A stretch of 64,000 nucleotides of DNA from NCBI RefSeq assembly GCF_024692365.1, contig NZ_JAILMR010000124.1, positions 1 through 64,000 on the forward strand. Reading direction: 5' to 3'. This DNA comes from Ruminococcus sp. (GTDB lineage: Bacteria > Bacillota > Clostridia > Oscillospirales > Ruminococcaceae). The position numbers were made by a program, and so were the translations under genes. A model generated the notes under the pieces. The model made no database searches. It saw only the letters and a program-made list of their open reading frames with translations, and was not told the origin of the DNA. Numbering within the stretch: the stretch's first letter is position 1; each line of letters opens with the position of its first letter. Shown in pieces: positions 17,704-27,457 of this stretch.

Positions 17704-18999
17704 TCACCCCCGACGTCTTAGTTTAGCAATGAAGAAACCATCAGAACCATACATCTCGGGAGTGATAGTCTGCATGAATAAATCATTGTCCATTGCAGAC
17801 TCAAAATCCTTGTGTGATGCAAGGAACTGCTTAACTACTTCTTCATTTTCATCTTTTGAAACTGTGCAAGTCGAATAGACCAGGAACCCGTTTTCCTTTA
17901 CATATCTTGATGCAGTATCAAGTATCTCTGCTTGAACAACAGGCAATCTTTCAAATTCTGAAGGATCTTTGTACTTGATCTCGGGTTTACGTCTTATAAC
18001 GCCAAGTCCCGAACACGGCGCATCAACAAGCACTCTGTCAGCCATCGGAAGTTCAGGATTGAAATTCTTTGCATTGTTCACAGCTGCAGAAACACAGGTC
18101 AGTCCAAGTCTTTCAGCGCCTGAACGAATCAGCTTAACTCTGTTAGGATGAAGATCAAATGCCAGAACTCGACCCTCGTTGTTCATCATCTCGGCAATGG
18201 TAAAAGTCTTACCGCCGGGAGCGGAGCAAAGATCAAGGATGGTGTCCCCTGGCTGAGGATCAAGGGTCTTGCAGCAAAGCTGACTTGCCAGATCCTGCAC
18301 ATGGAATCTTCCCTGTTTGTAGGCTTCCGTCTTTTCAATAGCACCTGCATTAGCCACATTTACAGCATATTCAAGAAGTTTGGAGCGCTCAAAAGTGATA
18401 CCATCAGCAAGAAGCATATCAAGAGTTTCATCAACGCTACACATCAAGTTATTTATCTTGATAGTTGTAGGAGCCTGTCCCAGTGAAGTTTCAAGAAGTG
18501 ACAAGCATTTATCCTTGCCACATTCATTCATCCATTTAGCAACCAACCATTTCGGACATGAATACTCCAGCGACAAGCGATCGATCTCGTTATCGGTCTT
18601 TGGCAGAGCCTTTTCACGCCTGATGAATTCTCTCAGCAGACCGTTTGTAAATCCCGCAGATGCAGGATTTCTGCACTTTTTCGCAAGTTCAACAGATTCA
18701 TCAACAGCTGCATTATCAGGCACGGAATCCATATATTTCAGCTGATAGATACCACAGCGCAGAATATTCCTGAGTGTGTAGTTCAGCTTATTCTTAGGAT
18801 TCTTTGAAAGGTCAGCAATTATCGCATCAAGTGTCAGACGTCTTTCAAGAACGCCGTAAAACAATGCCGATATAAATTTCTTATCCCGCTTGTCAAAATC
18901 ACTTCTGCTAAGCGATTCATCCAGCAGGATATTGGAGTATGAATTGTTTTCATCAAGCTTTGTCAGCAGCCTGACTGTATACCACCTAGTATTTCCCAA
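17704..18999 (-). CDS. rsmB: 16S rRNA (cytosine-967-C5)-methyltransferase
   Basis: RsmB methylates C967 in 16S rRNA. The 431 residues have an N-terminal NusB-like RNA-binding domain (about 3-130) and a SAM methyltransferase domain with CSAPGGKTF, the catalytic block APCSGLG, and STCT with the second cysteine. The start is TTG at 18999, supported by GGAGG 9 bases before it and the absence of a better ATG. Confidence 0.95.
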   Translation of the reverse strand: MGNTRWYTVRLLTKLDENNSYSNILLDESLSRSDFDKRDKKFISALFYGVLERRLTLDAIIADLSKNPKNKLNYTLRNILRCGIYQLKYMDSVPDNAAVDESVELAKKCRNPASAGFTNGLLREFIRREKALPKTDNEIDRLSLEYSCPKWLVAKWMNECGKDKCLSLLETSLGQAPTTIKINNLMCSVDETLDMLLADGITFERSKLLEYAVNVANAGAIEKTEAYKQGRFHVQDLASQLCCKTLDPQPGDTILDLCSAPGGKTFTIAEMMNNEGRVLAFDLHPNRVKLIRSGAERLGLTCVSAAVNNAKNFNPELPMADRVLVDAPCSGLGVIRRKPEIKYKDPSEFERLPVVQAEILDTASRYVKENGFLVYSTCTVSKDENEEVVKQFLASHKDFESAMDNDLFMQTITPEMYGSDGFFIAKLRRRG

Positions 19000-19035
19000 A
19001 TTATATATCCTCCAGAAGACAAGTTATATTACTTG

Positions 19036-19968
19036 TCACTTTCCCAGTACAGTTCCTTCAGCTATCGGCTTACCTCTTAGGTAATCGGCTGTAGGCATTC
19101 TTTTTGAGCCTTCTGCTTGTATCTCTGTAAATCTTACAAGACCTTCTCCACAAGCAACAGTCAAGTCTTTTGCCTTTACTACAGTTCCTGCGGGTTTATC
19201 TGAATTACCCTCTACTATCTCGGAATGATAAACTTTCAGTCTCTTTCCGCCAATAAGCGTAGTCGCACAAGGCCAGTCGGAAAGTCCGCAGATCTGCTTG
19301 TGAACTTCTCTTGCAGTCTTAGTGAAATCGATAGGTGAAAGTTCCTTTGTCAGCATAGGCGCATAGGAAGCTTCATCCTCATTCTGAGGAACAGGAGTGA
19401 CCTCGCCCTTTTCCAGCTTTTCAAGAGTCTCAACTATCAGCTCGGCACCCATATCTGCCAGCCTGTCAAAAAGCTCGGCAGCTGTTTCGTTCTCACCGAT
19501 CTCAGTCTCACATTTCAGCAGCATATCGCCTGTATCAAGACCTTCACCCATAAGCATCGTGGTGATTCCGGTGGTCTTTTCATCGTTAAGTACTGCCCAC
19601 TGGATAGGACCAGCACCGCGATATTTCGGCAGAAGCGAACCATGCACGTTAACACAGCCGAACTTTGGAATATCAAGCACCGACTTCGGAAGTATCTTAC
19701 CATAAGCCGCAACAACGATACACTCGGGAGCAAGGTCTTCCAATACCTTGATAAATTCTTCGCCGCCTTTTTTCAGGCTGTTCGGCTGATAAACAGGTAT
19801 ATTCTTTTCGACTGCAAACGCCTTAACAGGCGGAGCCACAAGCTTCATGCCCCTTCCCTTGGGCTTATCGGGCTGGCAGAAAACTGCCTGGACTTCATGA
19901 CCCGCTTCATAAAGAGCTTTCAGTGAAGGTACTGCGAAATCGGGAGTGCCCATAAATACTATCTTCAT
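19036..19968 (-). CDS. fmt: methionyl-tRNA formyltransferase
   Basis: Fmt formylates initiator Met-tRNA. The 310 residues start MKIVFMGTPDFAVPSL and have the folate/catalytic blocks NVHGSLLPKYRGAGPI and GITTMLMGEGLDTGDML, with the C-terminal tRNA-binding domain from about 205. The ATG overlaps the stop of def by 4 bases, so the two are coupled in translation. Confidence 0.97.
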   Translation of the reverse strand: MKIVFMGTPDFAVPSLKALYEAGHEVQAVFCQPDKPKGRGMKLVAPPVKAFAVEKNIPVYQPNSLKKGGEEFIKVLEDLAPECIVVAAYGKILPKSVLDIPKFGCVNVHGSLLPKYRGAGPIQWAVLNDEKTTGITTMLMGEGLDTGDMLLKCETEIGENETAAELFDRLADMGAELIVETLEKLEKGEVTPVPQNEDEASYAPMLTKELSPIDFTKTAREVHKQICGLSDWPCATTLIGGKRLKVYHSEIVEGNSDKPAGTVVKAKDLTVACGEGLVRFTEIQAEGSKRMPTADYLRGKPIAEGTVLGK

Positions 19969-20435
19969 TGCTGTTCATCTACCTCAACAAATTCTTCAAC
20001 TATCTCGGTGAAGAGATGACCGTCAAGGTGCGCAGTCTCATGGCATACTGCCTGCGCAAAAAGCTCGCTGACTTCCATCTCATACCATTCGCCATTTCTG
20101 TTCTGTGCCTTGAATTTTACGGTCATGGGTCTGGTAACGTAGCCCCACTCACCGGGACAGGACAGACAGCCCTCGAGTACCCTCTGTGTTTCCTCGGATT
20201 TTTCGATGATTTCGGGATTGATCAGCTCATAAACATTGCCGTCGCCAACGTCGATTATGCAGAAACGTCTAAGTATAGCGACCTGCGGTGCAGCCAGACC
20301 AACGCCGTTCGCCTTGGCAAGTGTCTCTTTCATATCGTCAAGCCATGTCCACAGCTTTTCATCGAACTTCTCCACAGGTCGGCAGACCTTATGCAGAGTT
20401 TCATCGCTTTTGTTCAGTATATTCCTGACAGCCAT
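19965..20435 (-). CDS. def: peptide deformylase
   Basis: Def removes the formyl group from new proteins using a metal ion. The 156 residues show the three family motifs: GVGLAAPQV, EGCLSCPG with the metal Cys, and CHETAHLDG, the HExxH site. The Thr-Ala in HETAH is less common than the usual Ile/Leu-Asp but keeps both histidines and the Glu. It overlaps fmt by 4 bases. Confidence 0.95.
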   Translation of the reverse strand: MAVRNILNKSDETLHKVCRPVEKFDEKLWTWLDDMKETLAKANGVGLAAPQVAILRRFCIIDVGDGNVYELINPEIIEKSEETQRVLEGCLSCPGEWGYVTRPMTVKFKAQNRNGEWYEMEVSELFAQAVCHETAHLDGHLFTEIVEEFVEVDEQQ

Positions 20436-20450
20436 TTCACACTTTCCTTT

Positions 20451-22904
20451 CTAAAGACCGATATCACCGTTGATATCGGCGTAAATGCGGACTTCTCGGA
20501 AGTCCTTGTTATCATTGAAGTCTTTCAGCACAGATGCTATCATCTGCCTGAAACACCGTGTATTCTTTGATTTAAGTATCAGCCTGTACCTGAACCTGCC
20601 GTTTATGACTTCAAGAGTACACGGCGCAGGTCCAATCGCCCTAAGCGGAAAATCGACCATGTTCTTCCTCAGGTATTCTGCTATGAACGCCGTAACATGG
20701 TCTGCCGCGGCTATCGCTCTGCTTTCCATTACAGCCGAAAATCCTATAACACAGATATCACAGCAAGGCGGATATATCAGTGATTGCCTCAGCGCGATCT
20801 CCTCAGCATAGAACTCATCATAATTCTGTTCGGCCGCAAGATTCAGCACATAATGATCTGGCACAAAAGTCTGTATATAGGCAGATCCCGGTTTACTTCC
20901 GCGTCCGCTTCTTCCAGCCACTTGTGTCAGCAGAGAAAAAGTCCGCTCATAACTCCTGAAATCACCTGTAAACAGAGCTTTATCAAGAGAAATAACACCC
21001 ACAAGTGTGACATTCGGGAAGTTCAGGCCCTTTGCGATCATCTGCGTACCAAGCATGATATCATACTCGTGATTTTCAAACGCCTTGAATTTTTCTTCAT
21101 AAGCATATCTCGAAGAAGTTGTGTCAGCGTCCATGCGAAGTATCCTTGCATCGGGATAAATCCTTGCAAGTTCATCTTCAACACGCTGAGTGCCTACACC
21201 GCTTGATCTCAGTTTATCTGAACCGCAGGCAGGACATACCGCGAAATTATCCATAGTATAACCGCAGTAATGGCACATGAACCTGTCGTTCTTTTTGTGG
21301 TAAGTCAGCGGGATATTGCATTTCGGGCATACAACAGGCTGTCGACAGCTTGCACAGCTGACATAGGTCGTGAAACCACGCCTATTCAACAAAAGTATCG
21401 CCTGTTCGTCCCTTTTCAGGGTTTCGGTCAGCTTATCAGCAAGTTTTCGGCTTATTAGGCTGTCATTGCCCTCGGCTGATTCTGTTTGCATATCTATTAT
21501 CTCGACCTTAGGTAAAGCGGCATCACTGTACCTATGTGCAAGAGTAAAGAGATGGAATCTTCCTTTCTGCGCATGGTAAAAAGTTTCCAGCGAAGGTGTT
21601 GCAGAAGCCATCAACAGCAGTGCGCCGTTATGTCCGCAACGCTGTATAGCCACATCTCTTGCGTGATAACGAGGATTAGAGTCCGATTTATAGGACTGTT
21701 CGCCTTCCTCGTCCATTATTATAACACCGATATTCTCAGCAGGCGCAAAAACTGCACTTCTTGTGCCGATGATTATCCTTGCTTCGCCGCGCTTTATCCG
21801 CTTGAATTCGTCCATACGTTGTCCCAACGACAGCGACGAATGCAACAGCGCAATATTCTCACCGAAAAGCACCTTGAACCTTGCCAGCATCTGAGGAGTG
21901 AGGGAAATCTCGGGAACAAGCATTATCGCCGTTTTTCCCATTTTCACAACACTATCGATGACCTTGATGAATACAGAAGTCTTGCCGCTGCCAGTAACGC
22001 CGTAAAGCAGCGCTCCTGCGGGCTTCCCTTCGCGTATAAGCGACATTATGCCATTATAAGCACACTTCTGTTCATCGTTAAGCACGATATCTTCGGGACT
22101 TTCCCTGTCACCAAGTTCACCCACCGCATTGCGCAGAACTTCCTGCTCATACACCCGCATAACTTCCTTTTCGCAAAGCCTTTTGATGATGGTAGAAGTA
22201 CAGCCCGTCATATAACAAAGTTCTTTTACAGATGCCGAACCGCTTTCTTCAAGCAGCTCCACAACCTTTTTCTGCTTAGGTGTAAGGTCAGCGTCCTCAT
22301 ATCCATCGTTTAGCACAGCCATTTTAACGCTGTCATCACCGACTTTTCTCTTGAAGCTGGGAACTTCTTCAACAAAGCCCTTGTCTATCAGTGTATCCAA
22401 TGGCTTTTTTCGCTGAGGATTAGCTTTCAAGTCGAAATACTTGTCGATCTCTGCGGCATCATCACAGCTTTCAAGAAAACCAACTATCTCGGCTTCTTCC
22501 GCACTCAGGATCTCCTTGTCGATATAGGTATTCACAAGTGCGAAATGCATATCGACCTTATACGAGAACCCCGTAGGCACGGCACTCTTAAAAGCATCAT
22601 AATAGGTGCAGAATGTATTCTCTTTCAGCCAGAAAATGATCTTCATCATTTCGTCGGTAACAAGGCTCTCGGTGTCGATAACCGAGATAACAGGCTTTAG
22701 CTTATGTCTGTTATCATCGTCATGACCCAGTCTAGTAACAAGACCGATCACCCTGTTATTTCCGCGACCAAAGGATACTAACACCCTCATTCCCGCTTTG
22801 AGTACCTGTCTGTATCTTTCGGGAACCAGGTAGCTGTATTCGCTGTCAAAGCTGTAAGCCGCATGGCTCAGCGCCACATACGCAACAGTCTCCCTTTCTC
22901 CCAT
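20451..22904 (-). CDS. priA: primosomal replication restart helicase
   Basis: PriA reloads the replisome at broken forks. The 817 residues have the N-terminal DNA-binding domain, Walker A GVTGSGKT, motif II IIMDEEGEQSYKSD, helicase motifs with GTQMIAKGLNFP and QVAGRSGRG, and a zinc-binding cysteine block (CASC, CPKC, CHYC, CPAC). Motif II reads DEEG where PriA proteins normally have DEEH. The frame around it is clean, so this is a substitution and not a frameshift. It lies between rpoZ and def; coaBC, present there in B. subtilis, is absent. Confidence 0.95.
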   Translation of the reverse strand: MGERETVAYVALSHAAYSFDSEYSYLVPERYRQVLKAGMRVLVSFGRGNNRVIGLVTRLGHDDDNRHKLKPVISVIDTESLVTDEMMKIIFWLKENTFCTYYDAFKSAVPTGFSYKVDMHFALVNTYIDKEILSAEEAEIVGFLESCDDAAEIDKYFDLKANPQRKKPLDTLIDKGFVEEVPSFKRKVGDDSVKMAVLNDGYEDADLTPKQKKVVELLEESGSASVKELCYMTGCTSTIIKRLCEKEVMRVYEQEVLRNAVGELGDRESPEDIVLNDEQKCAYNGIMSLIREGKPAGALLYGVTGSGKTSVFIKVIDSVVKMGKTAIMLVPEISLTPQMLARFKVLFGENIALLHSSLSLGQRMDEFKRIKRGEARIIIGTRSAVFAPAENIGVIIMDEEGEQSYKSDSNPRYHARDVAIQRCGHNGALLLMASATPSLETFYHAQKGRFHLFTLAHRYSDAALPKVEIIDMQTESAEGNDSLISRKLADKLTETLKRDEQAILLLNRRGFTTYVSCASCRQPVVCPKCNIPLTYHKKNDRFMCHYCGYTMDNFAVCPACGSDKLRSSGVGTQRVEDELARIYPDARILRMDADTTSSRYAYEEKFKAFENHEYDIMLGTQMIAKGLNFPNVTLVGVISLDKALFTGDFRSYERTFSLLTQVAGRSGRGSKPGSAYIQTFVPDHYVLNLAAEQNYDEFYAEEIALRQSLIYPPCCDICVIGFSAVMESRAIAAADHVTAFIAEYLRKNMVDFPLRAIGPAPCTLEVINGRFRYRLILKSKNTRCFRQMIASVLKDFNDNKDFREVRIYADINGDIGL

Positions 22905-22922
22905 TTCAACAGACCTCCGCTA

Positions 22923-23129
22923 TCAGTTTTTGAGTGATGGATCCTCGATTATCTTGTATTCAGCAGCTGCGAGTTCATCAACTGCGGTCTTAACGGGCTT
23001 TTCTTCAAGAACCTTCTCGTTCTTGCTTGCCTCATCTGTGATCTCTCTTGCGCGTTTTGCAACTGCGATCACCAGTGAATAATAGCTCTCATTGTTTTTA
23101 AGTATCTGACATACTGCCGGTCTAAGCAT
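22923..23129 (-). CDS. rpoZ: RNA polymerase omega subunit
   Basis: The 68-residue protein starts [20 protein letters not shown] and has the omega signature VIAVAKRAREIT. Omega helps assemble RNA polymerase. ATG 23129 has GAGAGGTG before it and overlaps the end of gmk by 8 bases. Context gmk-rpoZ-priA is conserved. Confidence 0.95.
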   Translation of the reverse strand: MLRPAVCQILKNNESYYSLVIAVAKRAREITDEASKNEKVLEEKPVKTAVDELAAAEYKIIEDPSLKN

Positions 23130-23772
23130 TTTCAAGCACCTCTCGTATCATATTTTTTATCTCTTCATTTTCAGGGCTGAACCTTACAGCAGGTTCGCTC
23201 TCGCCCCTTATACCATCAATGACAGCCTTGAAGTCTTCAATAGCCTTATCAAGGTCATCATTCATTATCACATAATCATATTTGTCGGACTTCGCTATCT
23301 CACCCGCTGCCTGTGCAACGCGCTTTTCGATAGTCTCTTCGTCCTCGGTCGCCCTCTTGTGAAGTCTTCTTCTGAGTTCACCGATAGAAGGCGGAAGAAT
23401 GAACAGCGAGGAAACCTCGGGTCTTAGTTCTTTCACCTTAAAAGCACCCTGAGTTTCTATCTCAAGGATAACGTCCTTGCCTGCTGCAAGGTTTTCATCA
23501 ACAGGTTTTCTCGGTGTTCCGTAATAGGTCTGATTATATTTTGCATATTCAAGAAAATTATCCTCAGCTATCATTTTCTCAAACTCTTCGGTTGTTATGT
23601 AATGATAACTCTTGCCGGGTATCTCACCGGGTCTCGGATCTCTCGTTGTGCACGATACTGAATAAAACACCTCATTCTCATCGAATGTCTCTGCCATTAT
23701 CGTGCCCTTGCCGCAGCCCGAGGGAGCTGAAACTATTATCAGCTTTGGTTCTCTATTTTCTGTCTTATCCAT
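23122..23772 (-). CDS. gmk: guanylate kinase
   Basis: Gmk phosphorylates GMP to GDP. The 216 residues start [20 protein letters not shown], with P-loop [10 protein letters not shown], the GMP-binding blocks [11 protein letters not shown] and YHYITTEEF, and [12 protein letters not shown] 23772 has GGAGG about 10 bases before it; the longer open frame upstream reads through the end of remA and is not real. It overlaps remA by 8 bases. Confidence 0.96.
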   Translation of the reverse strand: MDKTENREPKLIIVSAPSGCGKGTIMAETFDENEVFYSVSCTTRDPRPGEIPGKSYHYITTEEFEKMIAEDNFLEYAKYNQTYYGTPRKPVDENLAAGKDVILEIETQGAFKVKELRPEVSSLFILPPSIGELRRRLHKRATEDEETIEKRVAQAAGEIAKSDKYDYVIMNDDLDKAIEDFKAVIDGIRGESEPAVRFSPENEEIKNMIREVLENA

Positions 23773-24019
23773 CTTCTTCAACCTCCTCTTCGGCAGCTCT
23801 GCCGCATACTGTTTCGGGGGATACAGCCGACAGTACAACATGGTCGCTGTCCATAATAACGACAGCCCTAGTCTTTCTGCCGTATGTCGCATCTATCAGC
23901 GTGCCCTTATCGCGTGATTCCTGAATCAGCCTTTTTATCGGTGCTGAATCAGGCGCAACTATGGCTATCACCCTCGATGCTGACACCATATTCCCATAAC
24001 CTATGTTTATCAGCTGCAT
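23765..24019 (-). CDS. remA: RemA/YlzA-type DNA-binding regulator
   Basis: The 84-residue protein starts [20 protein letters not shown] and contains [10 protein letters not shown] and [18 protein letters not shown], the almost invariant core of the RemA (DUF370) family. In B. subtilis RemA activates biofilm matrix and osmoprotection genes. It has an acidic tail and lies between yicC and gmk, its usual place. Confidence 0.93.
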   Translation of the reverse strand: MQLINIGYGNMVSASRVIAIVAPDSAPIKRLIQESRDKGTLIDATYGRKTRAVVIMDSDHVVLSAVSPETVCGRAAEEEVEEDG

Positions 24020-24031
24020 GAGATCACCAAC

Positions 24032-24919
24032 TTATTCGATATTCTGGATCTGCTCTCTGATCTTCTCGATCTCGGCTTTAAGGTCAACGACTTTCTTTGT
24101 GATAGTAAGATCGTTAGCCTTGGAACCGATAGTGTTGACTTCCCTGTTTACTTCCTGTACAAGGAAATCCAGCTTTCTGCCAACAGGTTCATCAGATGCT
24201 ATGAGATCTCTGAACTGAGAGATATGGCTCCTCAGTCTAACAGTCTCCTCATCGATAGCTACCTTATCAGCAAATATCGCAACTTCGGTAAGTATGCGCT
24301 GCTTGTCGATATTATCAAGACCAACGCTGTTGAGCGTCTCGGTGATCTTGTCATAAAGCCTGTCGCTGTAACTTTTGGCAACACTGGGCTGATGTTCTTC
24401 GATCTCGCCAACTGTCTTTTCAATAAAATCAAGACGTGAACTTACATCGTCATACATCTTCTTGCCCTCGGTCTCGCGCATCTCAACGAATCTATCAAGA
24501 GCCACCTGCGCAACACCTTTGACCTGTGCCCATATAACTTCCTCGTCCTCGGTCTTTTTGACCACAGTGAAGATATCGGGCAGCTTCATGATATTTGAAA
24601 GAGTAAGATCGTCGCTGAGATTGAGTTCATCAGCAGCACCTCTCAGTGCGTCGAGATAACCCTTAGCAACTGATTTGTTCAGCTCTATCTCCGCATCTGT
24701 ACCCTCCTGATTGTAGATGGTAACAGAAACTTCTACCTTACCTCTGGATATGCCGCTTTTCAGAAAAGCCTTAAGCTTTTCGTCAAGATATCCATAAGCA
24801 CGGGGCGTTCTGGAGGTAAACTCATAGTACCTGTGATTTACCGAACGTATCTCAACAATGATCTCTCTGCCCTCGGCAACGATATGTTCTCTGCCGAAGC
24901 CTGTCATACTTTTTACCAT
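24032..24919 (-). CDS. yicC: YicC/YloC family endoribonuclease
   Basis: The 295-residue protein starts MVKSMTGFGRE, the family's signature, and ends with a DUF1732 domain containing GRKLDFLVQEVNREVNTIGSK. YicC proteins cut RNA and affect RNA turnover. It is first in the operon that reaches spoVM, 13 bases before remA, with a promoter at 24975-25003. Confidence 0.93.
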   Translation of the reverse strand: MVKSMTGFGREHIVAEGREIIVEIRSVNHRYYEFTSRTPRAYGYLDEKLKAFLKSGISRGKVEVSVTIYNQEGTDAEIELNKSVAKGYLDALRGAADELNLSDDLTLSNIMKLPDIFTVVKKTEDEEVIWAQVKGVAQVALDRFVEMRETEGKKMYDDVSSRLDFIEKTVGEIEEHQPSVAKSYSDRLYDKITETLNSVGLDNIDKQRILTEVAIFADKVAIDEETVRLRSHISQFRDLIASDEPVGRKLDFLVQEVNREVNTIGSKANDLTITKKVVDLKAEIEKIREQIQNIE

Positions 24920-24974
24920 TATCAGCTTTCCTTTCCCTTAACGTGAATTATTTCAAAGCTTAATATCAAATTAT

Positions 24975-25003
24975 ATTATAGCATTTTCCGCCCAAATAAG
25001 CAA
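24975..25003 (-). promoter_or_regulatory. promoter of the yicC-spoVM operon
   Basis: Minus-strand TTGCTT (24998-25003) and TATAAT (24975-24980), 17-base spacer, followed by a GGAAAGG-rich leader. Confidence 0.75.
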
Positions 25004-25043
25004 GGTTTTTTAACAATATTTTATGATTATTTTTACATTAGAT

Positions 25044-25691
25044 TCACATTTCAGGAAGTGCCTCGGAAAGAGAACCGCCTATGGCAATATTCGGGTAGCG
25101 CATAAAGGTCTCCTTATCGGTGGGACCTGTGGTCACAGCCGCAAAATCAACGCCTGCATTTACAGCTGTTTCTGCATCGATGTAGCTGTCCCCCACATAG
25201 AGAACTTCATCTTTCTTCACGCCCAGAAGTTCCATCGCTTTTATTATACCCTGTGGGTCGGGCTTGGGTGCAGATACATCTTCAAGACCGACAATAACAT
25301 CATAAGGGTGAACACCAAGCTGAACTTCAAAGGACTCAACTATCCTGTACCGCATCTTTGTGGATACAATAGCGGTCTTGATATTTTTAGCCCGAAGCTT
25401 TTCCAGTATCGGCAGTGTATCCTCGTAGAAATATGTATGCGCCGACATCACCTCATTTGCCTTTTCAACGTAGACCTTTCTCATCTCATCGCGTTTCGGG
25501 TTCATGGGAGTATCGGTAAGGATATCAAACGCATCCTGCAAAGTCAGACCGATTGTGTTGTATATCGCTTTGTCATCAGGAACTTCATAGCCGAAATATT
25601 TCAGGGTATGTCTGAAACATTCAAGTATTCCCTTTGATGAATCTGCCAGTGTAAGGTCAAAGTCGAAAATATAAGCCTTGTAATCTTTCAT
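25044..25691 (-). CDS. HAD-superfamily phosphatase (phosphoglycolate phosphatase/PpaX-like)
   Basis: The 215 residues start MKDYKAYIFDFDLTLADSS, HAD motif I with the nucleophile Asp. Motif II is AIVSTKMR, the Lys of motif III is in the APKPDP block, and motif IV is VGDSYIDAETA. The alpha-helical cap between motifs I and II (about 18-85) places it with Gph/PpaX-type enzymes; the substrate cannot be named. AGAGGTG precedes ATG 25691. Confidence 0.85.
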   Translation of the reverse strand: MKDYKAYIFDFDLTLADSSKGILECFRHTLKYFGYEVPDDKAIYNTIGLTLQDAFDILTDTPMNPKRDEMRKVYVEKANEVMSAHTYFYEDTLPILEKLRAKNIKTAIVSTKMRYRIVESFEVQLGVHPYDVIVGLEDVSAPKPDPQGIIKAMELLGVKKDEVLYVGDSYIDAETAVNAGVDFAAVTTGPTDKETFMRYPNIAIGGSLSEALPEM

Positions 25692-25821
25692 ATCTGCACC
25701 TCTTTCTTGTAAATATACAGTCATATCCGCTTTACGAAAACGGACACATAAATACTAATCATATCATAACATATATGCGTACAAAAAACATCATCACTTG
25801 TGAAAAAATTTGCAAAAAGTC

Positions 25822-25850
25822 TTTTCAACGCTCTAAAAATGTGGTATAAT
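25822..25850 (+). promoter_or_regulatory. promoter of the 25893-30604 gene run
   Basis: TATAAT (25845-25850) with a weak TTTTCA (25822-25827) 17 bases upstream, 43 bases before the first ATG. Confidence 0.6.
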
Positions 25851-25892
25851 AGAAACAGTAAATTGTAGATTTTTCACAACGGAGGTTAAACT

Positions 25893-26498
25893 ATGGCAAA
25901 TCCAGAAGAAAACAAGGCGAGATTCGTTGAGATATACAATGCGAACATCACAAGAAAAGGCGCTGATAAGCTGCTTAACTATCTTTTGAGCGAAAACAGC
26001 GACTTCTTCACAGCCCCCGCTTCGACCAAATATCACAGCGCTTATGAGGGCGGTCTGTGTGAACACAGCCTGAACGTTTATGACTGCCTGAAAGATTATC
26101 TCGAAAGGGCAAGGGTCAAGGACGTTTACGGCATGGACTATCCAGATGAAAGCATAGCGATAGTCGCACTGCTGCATGATATCTGCAAAGTCAATCTTTA
26201 CAGGGTAAGCACCCGCAACAAGAAGAATGACGTAACAGGTCAGTGGGAGAAAGTCCCCTACTATGAGTATCACGATACTCTCCCCTACGGACACGGCGAA
26301 AAATCTGTGTACATTGTCAGCAGCTACATGAGACTCACCCGTGAGGAAGCAATGGCGATACGCTGGCACATGGGCTTTTCGGGAGAAGAGAACGTAACCA
26401 CCATCGGTCAGGCACTGGGAATGTTCCCGCTGGCTGTAGCTACACATATCGCAGACATGGAAGCGACTTTCTACATAGAGGGCGAGGAAAACAACTGA
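25893..26498 (+). CDS. HD-domain phosphohydrolase
   Basis: This 201-residue protein has an HD metal-binding domain: EGGLCEHSLNVY gives the first His and LLHDICKVN the HD pair, with later histidines in HDTLPYGHGEK and RWHMGF. It resembles HD hydrolases often called YhaM-like or metal-dependent phosphohydrolases, but the substrate is unknown. GGAGG lies 9 bases before the ATG. Its stop overlaps the next start by one base (TGATG). Confidence 0.85.
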   Translation: MANPEENKARFVEIYNANITRKGADKLLNYLLSENSDFFTAPASTKYHSAYEGGLCEHSLNVYDCLKDYLERARVKDVYGMDYPDESIAIVALLHDICKVNLYRVSTRNKKNDVTGQWEKVPYYEYHDTLPYGHGEKSVYIVSSYMRLTREEAMAIRWHMGFSGEENVTTIGQALGMFPLAVATHIADMEATFYIEGEENN

Positions 26499-26947
26499 TG
26501 CGTATCTTCATTGATGCAGACGGTTGTCCCGTAGTTCGACTTACTCTCGATATCGCTAAAAAGCACGCTATCCCCGTAACGATAGTATGCGATACATCCC
26601 ACGAATTTACACGGTATGAGGTTGAAGTCATTACAGTTGACAAGGGTGCTGACAGTGCCGACTTCGCACTGGTTAACCTTATGAACAAAGGCGATATAGC
26701 CGTAACTCAGGATTACGGACTGGCGGCGATGTGTCTTGCGAAAAAGGCTTATGCCATTAATCAGAATGGACTTGTATACACTTCTGACAATATCGACTCA
26801 CTGCTGATGTCAAGGCATATCTCGAAAAAGCTCAAAAGAAGCGGCAAGCACCTGAAAGGTCCCGCAAAGCGCACAAGCGATAATGATAAAGATTTCGCAG
26901 CATCGCTTGAAAAGCTGATCACAGAAACACTCGGAAAGGACGGATAG
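26498..26947 (+). CDS. YaiI/YqxD family protein (DUF188)
   Basis: The 149 residues start MRIFIDADGCPV, the conserved opening of the DUF188 family, and contain VTQDYGLAA. The acidic fold is PIN-like, so a nuclease activity has been suggested for the family but I know of no proven role. It is coupled to the HD gene through a TGATG overlap. Confidence 0.92.
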   Translation: MRIFIDADGCPVVRLTLDIAKKHAIPVTIVCDTSHEFTRYEVEVITVDKGADSADFALVNLMNKGDIAVTQDYGLAAMCLAKKAYAINQNGLVYTSDNIDSLLMSRHISKKLKRSGKHLKGPAKRTSDNDKDFAASLEKLITETLGKDG

Positions 26948-26952
26948 ACAGA

Positions 26953-27456
26953 ATGTTCATCGGCGATGTAAATTATCCCTGCGATTTCGGCTTCTTCATT
27001 GAACGTATACCCGAATGGGAAGACGACACTATCAAAAACGGCTTCATGTTCATGATGATAAACAGTGAACTTTATCCCAAAAGCGTCAGAACAACAACTC
27101 TCAGCTGTGAGTTCGCTGATCTTCTGGCAGAAAATTCAGCGATGAAAAATCCCGTTATCGACAAAGAACTCTATCACAGCGATAGCGAAACACTTTTCAC
27201 CGCAATGGCAGAACGTACCCACGGTAAAGACTACGACGCTTTGTACGACCTTTCTTTCCTTATCCCCTTTCAGGAGATAACCGATGAAGGGTGGAATATT
27301 TTTATAATATCCGACGGCGATAACATAAAGCTTATGGCAGGCAGATGGCATGATGAAAAGCTTTTATATCACGACGAGATAGAGATGCCTGCCAAAAAAT
27401 ATTTTGATACGATAGCTGAACTTGAAAACACTTTGAAACGAAACGGAGGTCATTGA
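26953..27456 (+). CDS. Imm42-like protein, possible immunity protein
   Basis: The 167-residue soluble protein starts MFIGDVNYPCDFGFFIERI and has a short-spaced block YPKSVRTTTLSCEFADLL. From memory this looks like the Imm42 group of polymorphic-toxin immunity proteins, but I could not check it by profile. No toxin gene lies next to it. It starts 5 bases after the YaiI gene and its stop is 1 base before the GH3 start. Confidence 0.6.
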   Translation: MFIGDVNYPCDFGFFIERIPEWEDDTIKNGFMFMMINSELYPKSVRTTTLSCEFADLLAENSAMKNPVIDKELYHSDSETLFTAMAERTHGKDYDALYDLSFLIPFQEITDEGWNIFIISDGDNIKLMAGRWHDEKLLYHDEIEMPAKKYFDTIAELENTLKRNGGH

Positions 27457-27457
27457 A

